This document shows, piece by piece, positions 52,839-62,433 of a DNA stretch of 64,000 nucleotides (its first letter is position 1; the number at the start of each line of letters is the position of its first letter). A program made the translations under genes and the position numbers. Source of the DNA: Streptomyces brasiliensis (lineage in GTDB: Bacteria; Actinomycetota; Actinomycetes; Streptomycetales; Streptomycetaceae); the NCBI RefSeq assembly GCF_014647875.1, contig NZ_BMQA01000001.1:310001-374000 (forward strand), given 5' to 3'. The notes below the pieces were generated by a model that saw only the letters and a list, made by a program, of their open reading frames with translations, ran no database searches and was not told the DNA's origin.

Positions 52839-55586
52839 ATGGTCCGACTGTCCGGCCGTTTCGAGACACGGCCGCCTCGTCGACCCAGGATTCCGTTCGC
52901 CCCGCTCGACCCGCGGCCGCACGACGGATCCGGGCCGCACCGCACACGGACCGGCAGGCTGCGGTCGGCACTGAGCGGACGCAGCGTCGCCGGACAGGTG
53001 TTCGTGCTGCAGGTCGCGATCGTGCTGCTCCTCGTGGTGTCGGCCGTGGTGGCGCAGCTGCTCCAGGTCCGGCACGACAGCAGTCTGGAAGCCCGCAACC
53101 GTTCCCTCGCCGTCGCCGGTTCCTTCGCCGACGCGCCCGGCACCGTCGCCGCGCTGCGCAGCCCCGATCCGACGGCGGTCCTCCAGCCGAAGGCCGAGGC
53201 CGCCCGCAAGGCCACCGGGGTGGACTTCATCGTGGTGATGAACACCGACGGAATCCGCTACACCCACCCCGAACCGGACCGCATCGGCAAGCACTTCGTC
53301 GGCACCATCGCGCCCGCGCTGGCCGGAGGGACCGTCACCGAGGAGATCAACGGGACCATCGGACGGCTTGTGCAGGTGGTCGTGCCCGTCAAGGCTCCCG
53401 ACGGGTCCGTGGTGGGCCTGGTGTCGGCGGGCATCACGACCGAGCACGTGGGCGGCGCCGCCGACCAGCAGTTGCCGCTCCTGCTCGCCTCCGCCGCGGC
53501 GGCCCTCGCGCTGGCCACCGGCGGCACGGCACTGGTGAGCAGGCGCCTGCTGCGGCAGACGCACGGTCTGGGCCCGCACGAGATGACGCGCATGTACGAG
53601 CACCATGACGCGGTGCTGCACTCCGTCCGCGAGGGCGTGCTCATCGTCGGCGGCGAGGGCCGGCTGCTGCTCGCCAACGACGAGGCGCGCCGCCTGCTCG
53701 ACCTGCCCGAGGACGCGGAACGGCGGACCGTCCTCGACCTCGGCCTCGACGCCGACACCGCCGGGCTGCTGGCCTCGGGACGCATCGCGACGGACGAGGT
53801 GCACCTGGTCAAGGATCGCCTCCTGGCGATCAACCAGCGGCCGACCGACCTGCGCGGCGGCCCGCCCGGCAGCGTCACCACCCTGCGCGACTCCACGGAA
53901 CTGCGCGCTCTGTCGGGCCGGGCGGAGGTGGCCCGCGAACGGCTCGACATGTTGTACGACGCCGGAGTCGGCATCGGCACCAGCCTGGACGTGACCCGTA
54001 CCGCCGAGGAGTTGGCGGAGCTGGCCGTGCCGCGGTTCGCGGACTACGCAACCGTGGACCTGTACGACGCCGTGCTGCTCGGGGAGGAGCCGCGGCCGGG
54101 GGACGCGCTGCGCCGGGCCGCCCTCAGCGGCATCCGCAAGGACGCCCCGCTCCATCCGGTGGGCGAGCGCCTCACGTTCGTCGCCACCTCGCCGCAGGCG
54201 CAGAGCCTTCTGTCGGGCCGGGCGGTCGTCGAACCGCGGCTGGGCGAGGCGCCGGGCCGGCCGGCGCATGATGTGGACCGCGCCGGGCAGGTCGTGGAGT
54301 ACGGCATCCACTCCTTGATCACCGTCCCGCTGCGGGCGGGCAGCCTGGTCCTCGGCGTGGCCACCTTCTGGCGGTCGCAGAAGCCCGAGCCGTTCGACCG
54401 GGAGGAACTGGCCCTCGCCGAGGAGCTGGTCGCGCGCGCCGCGGTCTCCATCGACAACGCCCGCCGCTACACCCGCGAGCACGGGATGGCGGTGACGCTC
54501 CAGCGCAGCCTCCTGCCGCGCACGCTGCCCGCGCAGGGCGCCCTGGAGATCGCCTACCGGTATCTGCCCGCACAGGCCGGGGTGGGCGGCGACTGGTTCG
54601 ACGTACTGCCGCTGTCCGGCGCACGGGTGGCCCTCGTCGTCGGGGACGTCGTGGGTCATGGCCTGCACGCCGCTGCGACGATGGGCCGACTGCGCACCGC
54701 TGTGCACAACTTCTCCTCGCTGGACCTGCCGCCCGACGAACTTCTCGGTCTTCTCGACGAGTTGGTGGCCCGGATCGACCAGGACGAGACACCCGCGGAC
54801 GGCGCAGCCGCGGTCACCGGCGCGACCTGTCTGTACGCGATCTACGATCCGGTCTCGCGCCGCTGCACCCTGGCCCGGGCCGGCCATCCGCCGCCGGCGC
54901 TGGCCCGGCCGGACGGCACCGTCGACTTCCTCGACGTGCCCGCAGGGCCTCCGCTGGGCCTCGGCGGGCTGCCCTTCGAGACGGCCGATCTCGAGCTGCC
55001 GGAGGGCGGCCGGCTCGTCCTGTACACGGACGGTCTCGTGGAGGACCGGGAGCGGGACATCGACGTCGGGCTCGAACTGCTGCGCTCCGCCCTGGAACTG
55101 GCCGGCGACTCGCCCGAGGACACCTGCCGGACCGTGCTCGACCGGCTGCCCACACGCCCCAGCGACGACGTGGCCCTGATCGTCGCGCGCACCCGCGCGC
55201 TCCGAGCCGACCGGGTCGCCGACTGGCGGGTGCCTTCCGATCCGGCGGCCGTGTCGGACGTACGGGCAGCCGTGACAGGGCAGTTGGCCGCATGGGGGCT
55301 GGAAGAGCTCACGTTCACCACGGAGTTGATCCTGAGCGAGCTGGTCACCAACGCCATCCGGTACGGCCGTCCACCGGTCGGCGTACGGCTGCTGCTCGAC
55401 CGCGCCCTCATCTGCGAGGTCTCCGACGCCAGCACCACCTCCCCTCATCTGCGCCACGCGGCGAGCACGGACGAGGGCGGGCGCGGTCTGTTCCTCGTCG
55501 CACAGCTCGCCGACCGCTGGGGCACCCGTTACACCCCCGCCGGAAAGATCATCTGGGCTGAACAGACGCTGCCGGAAATGAGTTGA
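52839..55586 (+). CDS. Cache-PAS-GAF-SpoIIE-HATPase membrane signalling protein
   Basis: A 915-residue sensor. A cytoplasmic Arg-rich N-terminus and helix (VFVLQVAIVLLLVVSAVVAQ) lead to an extracellular single Cache domain (FIVVMNTDGIRYTHPEPDRI), a second helix (LLASAAAALALATGGTALVS), a PAS domain, a GAF domain (GVGIGTSLDVTRTAEELAEL), a complete SpoIIE phosphatase (VGGDWFDVLPL, GDVVGHGLHA, YTDGLVED, SDDVALIV) and an HATPase of the anti-sigma type (TTELILSELVTNAIRYG, DEGGRGLFLVAQLAD). It should sense a small extracellular ligand and control a sigma factor through both phosphatase and kinase-like domains. ATG at 52839. No partner genes adjoin. Confidence 0.94.
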   Translation: MVRLSGRFETRPPRRPRIPFAPLDPRPHDGSGPHRTRTGRLRSALSGRSVAGQVFVLQVAIVLLLVVSAVVAQLLQVRHDSSLEARNRSLAVAGSFADAPGTVAALRSPDPTAVLQPKAEAARKATGVDFIVVMNTDGIRYTHPEPDRIGKHFVGTIAPALAGGTVTEEINGTIGRLVQVVVPVKAPDGSVVGLVSAGITTEHVGGAADQQLPLLLASAAAALALATGGTALVSRRLLRQTHGLGPHEMTRMYEHHDAVLHSVREGVLIVGGEGRLLLANDEARRLLDLPEDAERRTVLDLGLDADTAGLLASGRIATDEVHLVKDRLLAINQRPTDLRGGPPGSVTTLRDSTELRALSGRAEVARERLDMLYDAGVGIGTSLDVTRTAEELAELAVPRFADYATVDLYDAVLLGEEPRPGDALRRAALSGIRKDAPLHPVGERLTFVATSPQAQSLLSGRAVVEPRLGEAPGRPAHDVDRAGQVVEYGIHSLITVPLRAGSLVLGVATFWRSQKPEPFDREELALAEELVARAAVSIDNARRYTREHGMAVTLQRSLLPRTLPAQGALEIAYRYLPAQAGVGGDWFDVLPLSGARVALVVGDVVGHGLHAAATMGRLRTAVHNFSSLDLPPDELLGLLDELVARIDQDETPADGAAAVTGATCLYAIYDPVSRRCTLARAGHPPPALARPDGTVDFLDVPAGPPLGLGGLPFETADLELPEGGRLVLYTDGLVEDRERDIDVGLELLRSALELAGDSPEDTCRTVLDRLPTRPSDDVALIVARTRALRADRVADWRVPSDPAAVSDVRAAVTGQLAAWGLEELTFTTELILSELVTNAIRYGRPPVGVRLLLDRALICEVSDASTTSPHLRHAASTDEGGRGLFLVAQLADRWGTRYTPAGKIIWAEQTLPEMS

Positions 55587-55619
55587 GGGCGCCGCGCGGG
55601 ATCGCTGATCCTTTACGGC

Positions 55620-56948
55620 ATGTTCTCGCGCAGGAATCGCCGCCCCGCCCGTCCCGAATCCCACCAGCTGCTCAAGGCCTGGGAGTGCCTGGACTCCGGT
55701 GACCTGCCCGGGGCACTGCGGCAGGTCCGCGCGGCCGGGGAGGACGCGCCGGCCGGCGAGGTGGCCCTCGTCGTGGGCCGGGCCGCCGCGGCCGCGGGCT
55801 TCGACGACCTCGAACAGGCCGCAGCGGCCCTGGCCGCGCGGCCCGACCAGGCGCAGGCGCTCTTCGGCTTCGGGTACGCGTGCGTGGAGCGCGGACTGCC
55901 CCATCTGGCGATCCCGCCGCTGCGCCAAGTGCTGCGCCACAACCCCGACTCCCTCCGTGTGCTGCGCGAGCTGGTCTCGGCGTACGAGCGTGCGGGCCGT
56001 CACCGCGAGGCGGTCGAGGAACTGGCCCGCCACGAGGCCGGCTTCGCCGACTGGCCGGACCGATATCTCCTGGTGTTCAACGCGATCATGGCGGGCGACC
56101 TCGGGCTGGCCCGCCGCCAGCACGCGCTGCTGCCGGACCCGGACGACTCGGTGTGGCTGGACGCCCGGGACCGGCAGACCCGGACGCTGGAGCGCGCCGC
56201 CGCGGTGCAGCGGGCGACCGCGCTGGACCTGACCGATCTGCGCGGCTGGCAGTTCGTGATCGGCGGGACGGTCCTCGGCACGCTGTCCCCGTACGGCTTC
56301 GCCGCGGGGATGACCGGCCGGTACGCCTGGCTGCAGGACACCCCCGACCAGTGCCTGCGCGGCCTGCTGCGGCTGCGCACCCTCCTCGAGGTCACCGGGG
56401 TGCGCCCGCGGTCCGTGTCGCTGCTGCCCGACCGCGGCTCCCGGATCCTAGGCCTGGCCGCGGCCGACGTGCTCGGTGTCCCGGCGGGGCCGTTCGAGGC
56501 CGGACGCGAGGACACCGTCGTAGTGGCGTACGACCTGAACGAGGTCGCCGGTGAGGACGGCGGCCCCGAGATCCTCGGGCAGCTCTTCGAACGCGTGCCG
56601 GGGCAGGTGCTCCACGAGCACGCGAGTTCCTGGACCGACACCCCGGTCGTCACCGCCGACAGCGTGGCCCTGCTCCACCAGTCGGTGGTGGCGCCGTGGG
56701 GCGAGCGACTGCGCCAGGGAGCCGACGGCGGTGTCGAGCGGACACCGGCCGACGACCGCCCGGAGGCCGAACTGGCCGCTGAGATCACGGCGGCGGACCC
56801 GGCCGCGGACGAGGGCGACGGGGAGGGTCCGGCGGACCCCGACGAGACGTTCGCCGCCTTCGCGGGCGCCGTGCGCGGCAGCTGGCTGCGCGGCGACCGG
56901 GCGCGCCTCAACTCCTCGGGTCCGGTGCCCAGTTCCCGGTTCGCCTGA
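55620..56948 (+). CDS. TPR-repeat protein
   Basis: A 442-residue soluble protein. The first 180 residues contain tetratricopeptide-like helix pairs (WECLDSGDLPGALRQVRAAG, FGYACVERGLPHLAIPPLRQ, LVSAYERAGRHREAVEELAR). The C-terminal half begins TALDLTDLRGWQFVIGGTVL, an alpha/beta region with GTLSPYGFAAGM and no recognised catalytic motif. TPRs usually bind partner proteins. ATG at 55620 is 33 bases after the stop of the SpoIIE sensor, so the two are probably cotranscribed and may act together. Function otherwise unknown. Confidence 0.8.
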   Translation: MFSRRNRRPARPESHQLLKAWECLDSGDLPGALRQVRAAGEDAPAGEVALVVGRAAAAAGFDDLEQAAAALAARPDQAQALFGFGYACVERGLPHLAIPPLRQVLRHNPDSLRVLRELVSAYERAGRHREAVEELARHEAGFADWPDRYLLVFNAIMAGDLGLARRQHALLPDPDDSVWLDARDRQTRTLERAAAVQRATALDLTDLRGWQFVIGGTVLGTLSPYGFAAGMTGRYAWLQDTPDQCLRGLLRLRTLLEVTGVRPRSVSLLPDRGSRILGLAAADVLGVPAGPFEAGREDTVVVAYDLNEVAGEDGGPEILGQLFERVPGQVLHEHASSWTDTPVVTADSVALLHQSVVAPWGERLRQGADGGVERTPADDRPEAELAAEITAADPAADEGDGEGPADPDETFAAFAGAVRGSWLRGDRARLNSSGPVPSSRFA

Positions 56949-56951
56949 CGG

Positions 56952-58793
56952 TCAGCCGAGGGCGCGGTCCAGGTTGTAGGCGGCGCTGATCAGGGACAGG
57001 TGAGTGAACGCCTGCGGGAAGTTGCCCTGTTGCTCACCGGTCCGGCTGATCTCCTCGGCGTACAGCCCGAGATGGTTGGCGTAGGTGAGCATCTTCTCGA
57101 AGGCCAGCCGGGCCTCTTCCACGCGTCCGGCGCGCACCAGCGCCTCGACGTACCAGAAGGAGCAGATCGAGAACGTGCCCTCGTCGCCGCGCAGTCCGTC
57201 GGGGCTGGCCTGCGGGTCGTAGCGGTAGACCAGCGAGTCGGAGACCAGGTCCTCGGTGAGGGCGTCCAGCGTGGACAGCCACTTGGGGTCGGTCGGCGCG
57301 ATGAACTTGGCCAGCGGCATCATCAGGACGGCGGCGTCGAGGACGTCGCTGCCCTCGTACTGGGTGAAGGCGCCCCGTGCGGGCGACCAGCCGCGCTCCA
57401 TGATCTGCCGGTAGATGGTGTCGCGGGTCCTGCGCCAGCAGCCCAGGTCCGCGGGCAGGCCGCGGCGGTTGGCGAGGCGGATGGCCCGCTCGATGGCCAC
57501 CCAGCACATCAGACGCGAGTAGAGGAAGGGCTTGCGGCCGCCGCGGGTCTCCCAGACGCCCTCGTCGGGCTGGTCCCAGTGCGAGATGACCCACTCGACG
57601 AGGTGGCAGACATCGTCCCACTCGTCGCTGGAGATCGGCTCGGCCCATTTGTCATAGAGGTAGATCGAGTCGATGAGCGCGCCGTAGATGTCCAGCTGGA
57701 GCTGGCCGGCGGCGCCGTTGCCGACCCGGACCGGTGCCGAGCCGCGATGGCCCTCGAGGTGGCCGAGTTCGCGCTCGGGCAGGTCGGTGCGGCCGTCGAT
57801 GCCGTACATGATCTGCAGCGGGCCCGTGCCGCAGCCGTCGCCGTGGCTGATGTAGGTGCTCAGGAACTTCATGAAGTCCGCGGCCTCGCGGGTGAAGCCC
57901 AGGCGCAGCAGGGCATAGACGCAGAAGGCGGCGTCGCGGACCCATACATAGCGGTAGTCCCAGTTGCGTTCACCACCGACCTGTTCGGGGAGGCTGGTGG
58001 TCGGGGCGGCCACGATGGCGCCGGTCGGTGCGTAGGTGAGCAGCTTGAGGGTGAGCGCGGAGCGGTGCACCATCTCCCGCCAGCGGCCGCGGTAGCGGGA
58101 CTGGCGCAGCCAGCGGCGCCAGTAGCCGACCGTGGCGGCGAACTCGGCCTCGGCCTCGGCGTGCGGGCAGCCGCGCGGGAGCACGGTCTCGTCCAGCTGG
58201 TCGAGGGCGAACACCGCGGACTCGCCCTCCGTGAGTTTGAAGTCGGCGCACGCGTCCCGGCCGTCGCACTCCAGCGCCACGGTCGAGGTGAGCGCGAGGG
58301 AGCGCTCCTCGGACTCGAAGACGATCATGTCGTCCAGCTGCCGGAGCATGTGCGGGTCGGCGCCGTAGTTGAAGCGCGGGGCGACCAGGATGCGGAACGG
58401 GACGGTTCCGCGGACGCACAGGACGCGGCGGATCAGGCGGTGGCGGCCGGCCTCCGGGGACGTGGGATCCCCGGAGACGGGCATGAAGTCCTGGACCTCA
58501 CCGACACCGTCCTCGGTGAAGAAGCGGGTGATCAGGACGTTGGTGTCGGGGAAGTAGAACTGCTTGGTCCGGGCCGGTACGGCGGCGCACAGCTCGAAGC
58601 GGCCGCCACGCTCGGCGTCCAGGATCGCGGCGAAGACGCTGGGGTCGTCGAAGGACGGGCAGCAGTACCAGTCGATGGTGCCGTCGCTGCCGACGAGGGC
58701 CACACTGCGCAGGTCGCCGATCAGCCCGTGCTCGGCGATCGGCAGGTACCGGGGACGCCCGGGCATGTCCTGAGGGAACGGTGTCTCGGCCAT
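56952..58793 (-). CDS. GH15-family glucoamylase/trehalase-like enzyme
   Basis: A 613-residue cytoplasmic enzyme: an N-terminal beta domain (YLPIAEHGLIGDLRSVALVG, DGTIDWYCCPSFDDPSVFAA) and a C-terminal (alpha/alpha)6 barrel. Barrel blocks include WDYRYVWVRDAAFCVYALLR and GDEGTFSICSFWYVEALVR, the latter with the catalytic Glu. Mycobacterial homologues of this size are trehalases; Streptomyces members degrade trehalose or alpha-glucans, so glucose release from an alpha-glucoside is the safe statement. ATG at 58793 with GGGGAGG upstream. It converges on the TPR gene, with only three bases between the stop codons. Confidence 0.93.
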   Translation of the reverse strand: MAETPFPQDMPGRPRYLPIAEHGLIGDLRSVALVGSDGTIDWYCCPSFDDPSVFAAILDAERGGRFELCAAVPARTKQFYFPDTNVLITRFFTEDGVGEVQDFMPVSGDPTSPEAGRHRLIRRVLCVRGTVPFRILVAPRFNYGADPHMLRQLDDMIVFESEERSLALTSTVALECDGRDACADFKLTEGESAVFALDQLDETVLPRGCPHAEAEAEFAATVGYWRRWLRQSRYRGRWREMVHRSALTLKLLTYAPTGAIVAAPTTSLPEQVGGERNWDYRYVWVRDAAFCVYALLRLGFTREAADFMKFLSTYISHGDGCGTGPLQIMYGIDGRTDLPERELGHLEGHRGSAPVRVGNGAAGQLQLDIYGALIDSIYLYDKWAEPISSDEWDDVCHLVEWVISHWDQPDEGVWETRGGRKPFLYSRLMCWVAIERAIRLANRRGLPADLGCWRRTRDTIYRQIMERGWSPARGAFTQYEGSDVLDAAVLMMPLAKFIAPTDPKWLSTLDALTEDLVSDSLVYRYDPQASPDGLRGDEGTFSICSFWYVEALVRAGRVEEARLAFEKMLTYANHLGLYAEEISRTGEQQGNFPQAFTHLSLISAAYNLDRALG

Positions 58794-58974
58794 CCTGGCA
58801 GCCTCCCCGGTACGGGCGTGCGAGCTGCCTCCAGCTTAGGAGCGGGCCGGGGCTGCGGCACGGCCGGAGCTCTCTCCGGATGCAGGGCGGGCTCCGGCGG
58901 GCAATGGTGAGAGAGTGCCCCGGTCTCGCGGCACGGGTACCGATGCGATCTCGCGGACCCGAGGAGGAGACACC

Positions 58975-59190
58975 ATGTCGACGTCACAACCCGAAACGTC
59001 CCGGTCGACGGGGAGGGACGAGGACCAGTTCACTCCGGACGCCCTGCTGCACACCGCCCCCGGCAAGGACGTCACGCCGGAGGACCTGGTCATGGCCACG
59101 GGCCGGGACATCACCCCGGCAAACCTCGAGTGGGCCCGCCGCAAGCTGGAGTCGGAAGGCCCCTCGGCGGTGGAGAGGCTGCTGCCGTAA
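58975..59190 (+). CDS. Small conserved protein
   Basis: A 71-residue acidic protein: MSTSQPETSRSTGRDEDQFT, then two similar short motifs, KDVTPEDLVMATGRD and ITPANLEWARRKLESEG, ending AVERLLP. It has no Cys and no membrane helix; helical throughout. The GAGGAGGAGA just before the ATG makes it a credible gene. Found, as far as I recall, in Streptomyces with no assigned function. It stands between the GH15 gene and the transhydrogenase gene, separate from both. Confidence 0.75.
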   Translation: MSTSQPETSRSTGRDEDQFTPDALLHTAPGKDVTPEDLVMATGRDITPANLEWARRKLESEGPSAVERLLP

Positions 59191-59347
59191 GCCGTCCCGG
59201 GACGCGGACGGCCGTCCGGTGAGGGGCGGGTGTCCGCGTCGGAGATCACAGTCCGCGTACGCATTCTCACGCACCGTGGCGCACCACCTGTGATGGTTTC
59301 GACGTCGCCCTTTCCCAGGACGTGCACGACCTGACAGACTCCGGCGG

Positions 59348-60754
59348 ATGCCTGACTTCGACTTCGACATCCTTGTCATCGGATCCGGACCCGGCGGCCA
59401 GAAGGCCGCCATCGCCGCGGCCAAACTCGGCCGCAGGGTCGCCGTCGTCGACCGCCCCGACATGGTCGGCGGGGTCTCCATCCACACCGGCACCATCCCG
59501 TCCAAGACGCTGCGCGAGGCGGTGCTCTATCTCACCGGTCTCACGCAGCGGGACCTGTACGGGCAGAGCTACCGCCTGAAGGACGACATCACCGTCGCCG
59601 ACCTGACCGCGCGCACCCAGCACGTGGTCGGCCGCGAGGTCGACGTCATCCGCAGCCAGCTCTCCCGCAACCACGTGTCCCTGTACGCCGGTACGGGCCG
59701 CTTCGTCGACCCGCACACCGTCGCCCTGCGCGAAGTCACCGGCCACGAACGGCTGCTGAGCGCGGAGCACATCGTCATCGCCACCGGCACCCGACCGGCC
59801 CGCCCGGACAGCGTGGAGTTCGACGGGCGGACCATCATGGACTCGGACAACGTGCTCTCGCTGGAGCGCGTGCCGCGTTCCATGGTGATCGTCGGCGCCG
59901 GGGTCATCGGCATGGAGTACGCCTCCATGTTCGCCGCACTGGGCAGCAAGGTGACGGTCGTCGAGAAGCGTCCGGGGATGCTGGACATGTGCGACGTCGA
60001 GGTCATCGAGTCGCTCAAGTACCACCTGCGCGACCTCGCGGTGACCTTCCGCTTCGGGGAGACCGTCGCCGCCGTCGAACGCCATCAGAACGGCACGCTC
60101 ACCGTCCTGGAGAGCGGCAAGAAGATACCGGCGGACACGGTGATGTACTCCGCCGGCCGGCAGGGCCTCACCGACGAACTCGACCTGGGCAAGGCCGGGT
60201 TGACCGCCGACCGACGCGGCCGGATCACCGTGGACGAGCACTACCGGACCGAGGTCCCGCACATCTACGCCGTCGGCGACGTCATCGGCTTCCCGGCGCT
60301 GGCCGCGACCTCGATGGAACAGGGCCGGGCGGCGGCGTACCACGCCTGCGGGGAGCCCGTCGGGCAGATGCACAACCTCCAGCCGATCGGCATCTACACC
60401 ATTCCGGAGATCAGCTTCGTCGGCCGGACCGAGGACCAACTCACTGAGGACCGTGTGCCGTTCGAGGTCGGCATCGCCCGGTACCGGGAGCTGGCCCGGG
60501 GTCAGATCATCGGCGACTCCCACGGCATGCTCAAGCTGCTGGTCTCCCCCGAGGACCGCACACTCCTCGGCGTGCACTGCTTCGGCACCGGCGCGACCGA
60601 GCTGATCCACATCGGCCAGTCGGTGATGGGCTGCGGAGGCACGGTCGACTATCTGGTCGACGCCGTCTTCAACTACCCGACGCTGGCCGAGTCGTACAAG
60701 GTCGCGGCCCTCGACGCCACCAACAAACTGCGTCAGATAGACCGCCTCGGATAA
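59348..60754 (+). CDS. sthA: Soluble (Si-specific) pyridine nucleotide transhydrogenase
   Basis: A 468-residue FAD enzyme that exchanges hydride between NADPH and NAD+, balancing redox pools in the cytoplasm. The FAD motif is [20 protein letters not shown]; where dihydrolipoamide dehydrogenases have the disulfide CxxxxC, this one has [18 protein letters not shown], as SthA does. NAD binding is at [20 protein letters not shown], the second FAD block is [19 protein letters not shown], and the C-terminal interface has [10 protein letters not shown]. Length agrees with the family. The start ATG 59348 is the first in the frame with a valid N-terminus. Confidence 0.97.
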   Translation: MPDFDFDILVIGSGPGGQKAAIAAAKLGRRVAVVDRPDMVGGVSIHTGTIPSKTLREAVLYLTGLTQRDLYGQSYRLKDDITVADLTARTQHVVGREVDVIRSQLSRNHVSLYAGTGRFVDPHTVALREVTGHERLLSAEHIVIATGTRPARPDSVEFDGRTIMDSDNVLSLERVPRSMVIVGAGVIGMEYASMFAALGSKVTVVEKRPGMLDMCDVEVIESLKYHLRDLAVTFRFGETVAAVERHQNGTLTVLESGKKIPADTVMYSAGRQGLTDELDLGKAGLTADRRGRITVDEHYRTEVPHIYAVGDVIGFPALAATSMEQGRAAAYHACGEPVGQMHNLQPIGIYTIPEISFVGRTEDQLTEDRVPFEVGIARYRELARGQIIGDSHGMLKLLVSPEDRTLLGVHCFGTGATELIHIGQSVMGCGGTVDYLVDAVFNYPTLAESYKVAALDATNKLRQIDRLG

Positions 60755-60943
60755 GCGGTTGTTCATCATTGCAAGGTCACGGCTGGCGCTATCATCACAC
60801 CCACACTCGGTGTAACCGTCCGCCGACACAGGGCTGAACGGTGTCTGCCACCCCTTTTGTTCTCCTCACCGGCCCCTGACCCAAGGCCACCCCTCTCCGG
60901 GTTGGGACGGTTCGACAACCCCCCACCGGAAAGCAGCGCGCGC

Positions 60944-62416
60944 ATGAGCAACAGCAGGGGCCGAGGGCTGCAGGCCAATGCCCTGGGAACGTTCGACACC
61001 GTGGTCATGGCCGTCGCGGGCAGCGCTCCGGCGTACTCGCTGGCCACGGCCACGGCGGTCCTGGTCGGCGCGGTCGGACTGGCCAGTCCCGCGGCCCTGT
61101 TGTACTGCGCGGTTCCGATGCTGGGCATCGCGCTGGCGTTCAGCTATCTGAGCCGGATCGACGTGAACGCGGGCGCGAGCTACTCATGGGTGGGCCGCAC
61201 CCTGCACCCGTTCCTCGGCTTCATCAGCGGCTGGGCGCTGGTGGTGTCGGCGACCATCTTCATGGTGGCGGGCTCCCTGCCCGCAGGGTCGATGACCCTC
61301 GCGCTGTTCGACGAGCAACTCGCCGACGACACCGCCCTGTCGACGGTGGTCGGAGCCGCGTGGTTCCTGCTCATGGTGGGCGTCGTGCTCGGCGGCGCCC
61401 GGCTCACGGTGCGCGCGCAGTTGCTGATGTCCGGCGTGGAGCTGGCGATACTCGCGCTGTTCGCGGCGCTGGCCGTCGTCCACGGCGGAGGGGCCCACGC
61501 GTTCGACTGGTCGTGGCTGGGCTTCGGCCAGTTCGACGGACTGCCCGGATTCGCCTCGGGCGCGCTCATCGCCGCGTTCTACTACTGGGGTTGGGACGTC
61601 ACCAGCAACCTCAGTGAGGAGACCCGCAACAGCCGCCGTACGACCGGGCTGGCGGGCCTGATCGGCATCGGCGTCGTCTTCCTGCTGTTCGAGGCGTTCA
61701 CGATCGCGGTGAACATCATCCTCACGTCGTCGCAGATCTCCTCGAACGAGGCCAACATGCTGGCCGTGCTGGGCGAGGAGGTCTGGCCGGGCTGGGGTGG
61801 CAAGCTGCTGATCGTCGCCGTGATGCTGTCCACCATCGCCACTCTGGAGACGACGCTCATCCAGGTCACGCGCTCGCTGTTCGCGATGGGCCGGGACCGT
61901 ACGATGCCGTCCGCCCTGGGCCGGGTGCACCGCACCTGGAACACTCCGTGGGTGGCCATCGCCGTGGTGGGCGCGGTAGCGCTGGTGATGTTCATCGCCT
62001 CCAACGCGCTGGGCACGGTGGGCGACATCCTGTCCGACGCCATCTCCGCGATCGGGCTGCAGATCGCCGTCTACTACGGCCTCGCGGGCCTGGCCGTGGT
62101 CGTCGCCTACCGCAAGATGCTGCTGAAGTCGGCGGCGAACTTCCTGTTCGGCGGCGTCTGGCCGCTGTTCGGCGCCGCGTTCATGTTCTGGACCTTCGTC
62201 GAGTCGCTGGGCGAGCTGAGCGCCGCCGCCGTCACGATCGGCATCGGCGGCCTGGCCGTCGGACTGGTCCCGATGCTCTGGTACTGGCGGCAGGGCAGCG
62301 ACTACTACCGGCCGGCGAAACTGGACGCCAGCCGGACGATCGAGACGGCGTACGTCCCCGACGACCTGGCAACCGCGCAGTCCCGTGTCCACGAGGGCCT
62401 CCCCACCGACTTCTGA
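60944..62416 (+). CDS. APC-superfamily amino acid/polyamine permease
   Basis: A 490-residue transporter with about 12 transmembrane helices. Blocks typical of the APC fold are MAVAGSAPAYSLATATAVLV, LSRIDVNAGASYSWVGRTLH, FISGWALVVSATIFMVAGSL, AFYYWGWDVTSNLSEETRNS and TLIQVTRSLFAMGRDRTMPS. It should take up an amino acid, amine or related cation by proton symport; the substrate is not predictable. The start ATG 60944 begins MSNSRGRGLQANALGTFDT. The next gene at 62434 lies 17 bases downstream and may encode a protein for the same substrate. Upstream lies a 190-base leader. Confidence 0.93.
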   Translation: MSNSRGRGLQANALGTFDTVVMAVAGSAPAYSLATATAVLVGAVGLASPAALLYCAVPMLGIALAFSYLSRIDVNAGASYSWVGRTLHPFLGFISGWALVVSATIFMVAGSLPAGSMTLALFDEQLADDTALSTVVGAAWFLLMVGVVLGGARLTVRAQLLMSGVELAILALFAALAVVHGGGAHAFDWSWLGFGQFDGLPGFASGALIAAFYYWGWDVTSNLSEETRNSRRTTGLAGLIGIGVVFLLFEAFTIAVNIILTSSQISSNEANMLAVLGEEVWPGWGGKLLIVAVMLSTIATLETTLIQVTRSLFAMGRDRTMPSALGRVHRTWNTPWVAIAVVGAVALVMFIASNALGTVGDILSDAISAIGLQIAVYYGLAGLAVVVAYRKMLLKSAANFLFGGVWPLFGAAFMFWTFVESLGELSAAAVTIGIGGLAVGLVPMLWYWRQGSDYYRPAKLDASRTIETAYVPDDLATAQSRVHEGLPTDF

Positions 62417-62433
62417 TCCGAGGGGACCCCCCG

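Noticed and set aside
52011..56123. A 1370-codon minus-strand open frame
   Set aside because: It overlaps four well-supported plus-strand genes and has shadow composition. Its length reflects third-position GC bias.
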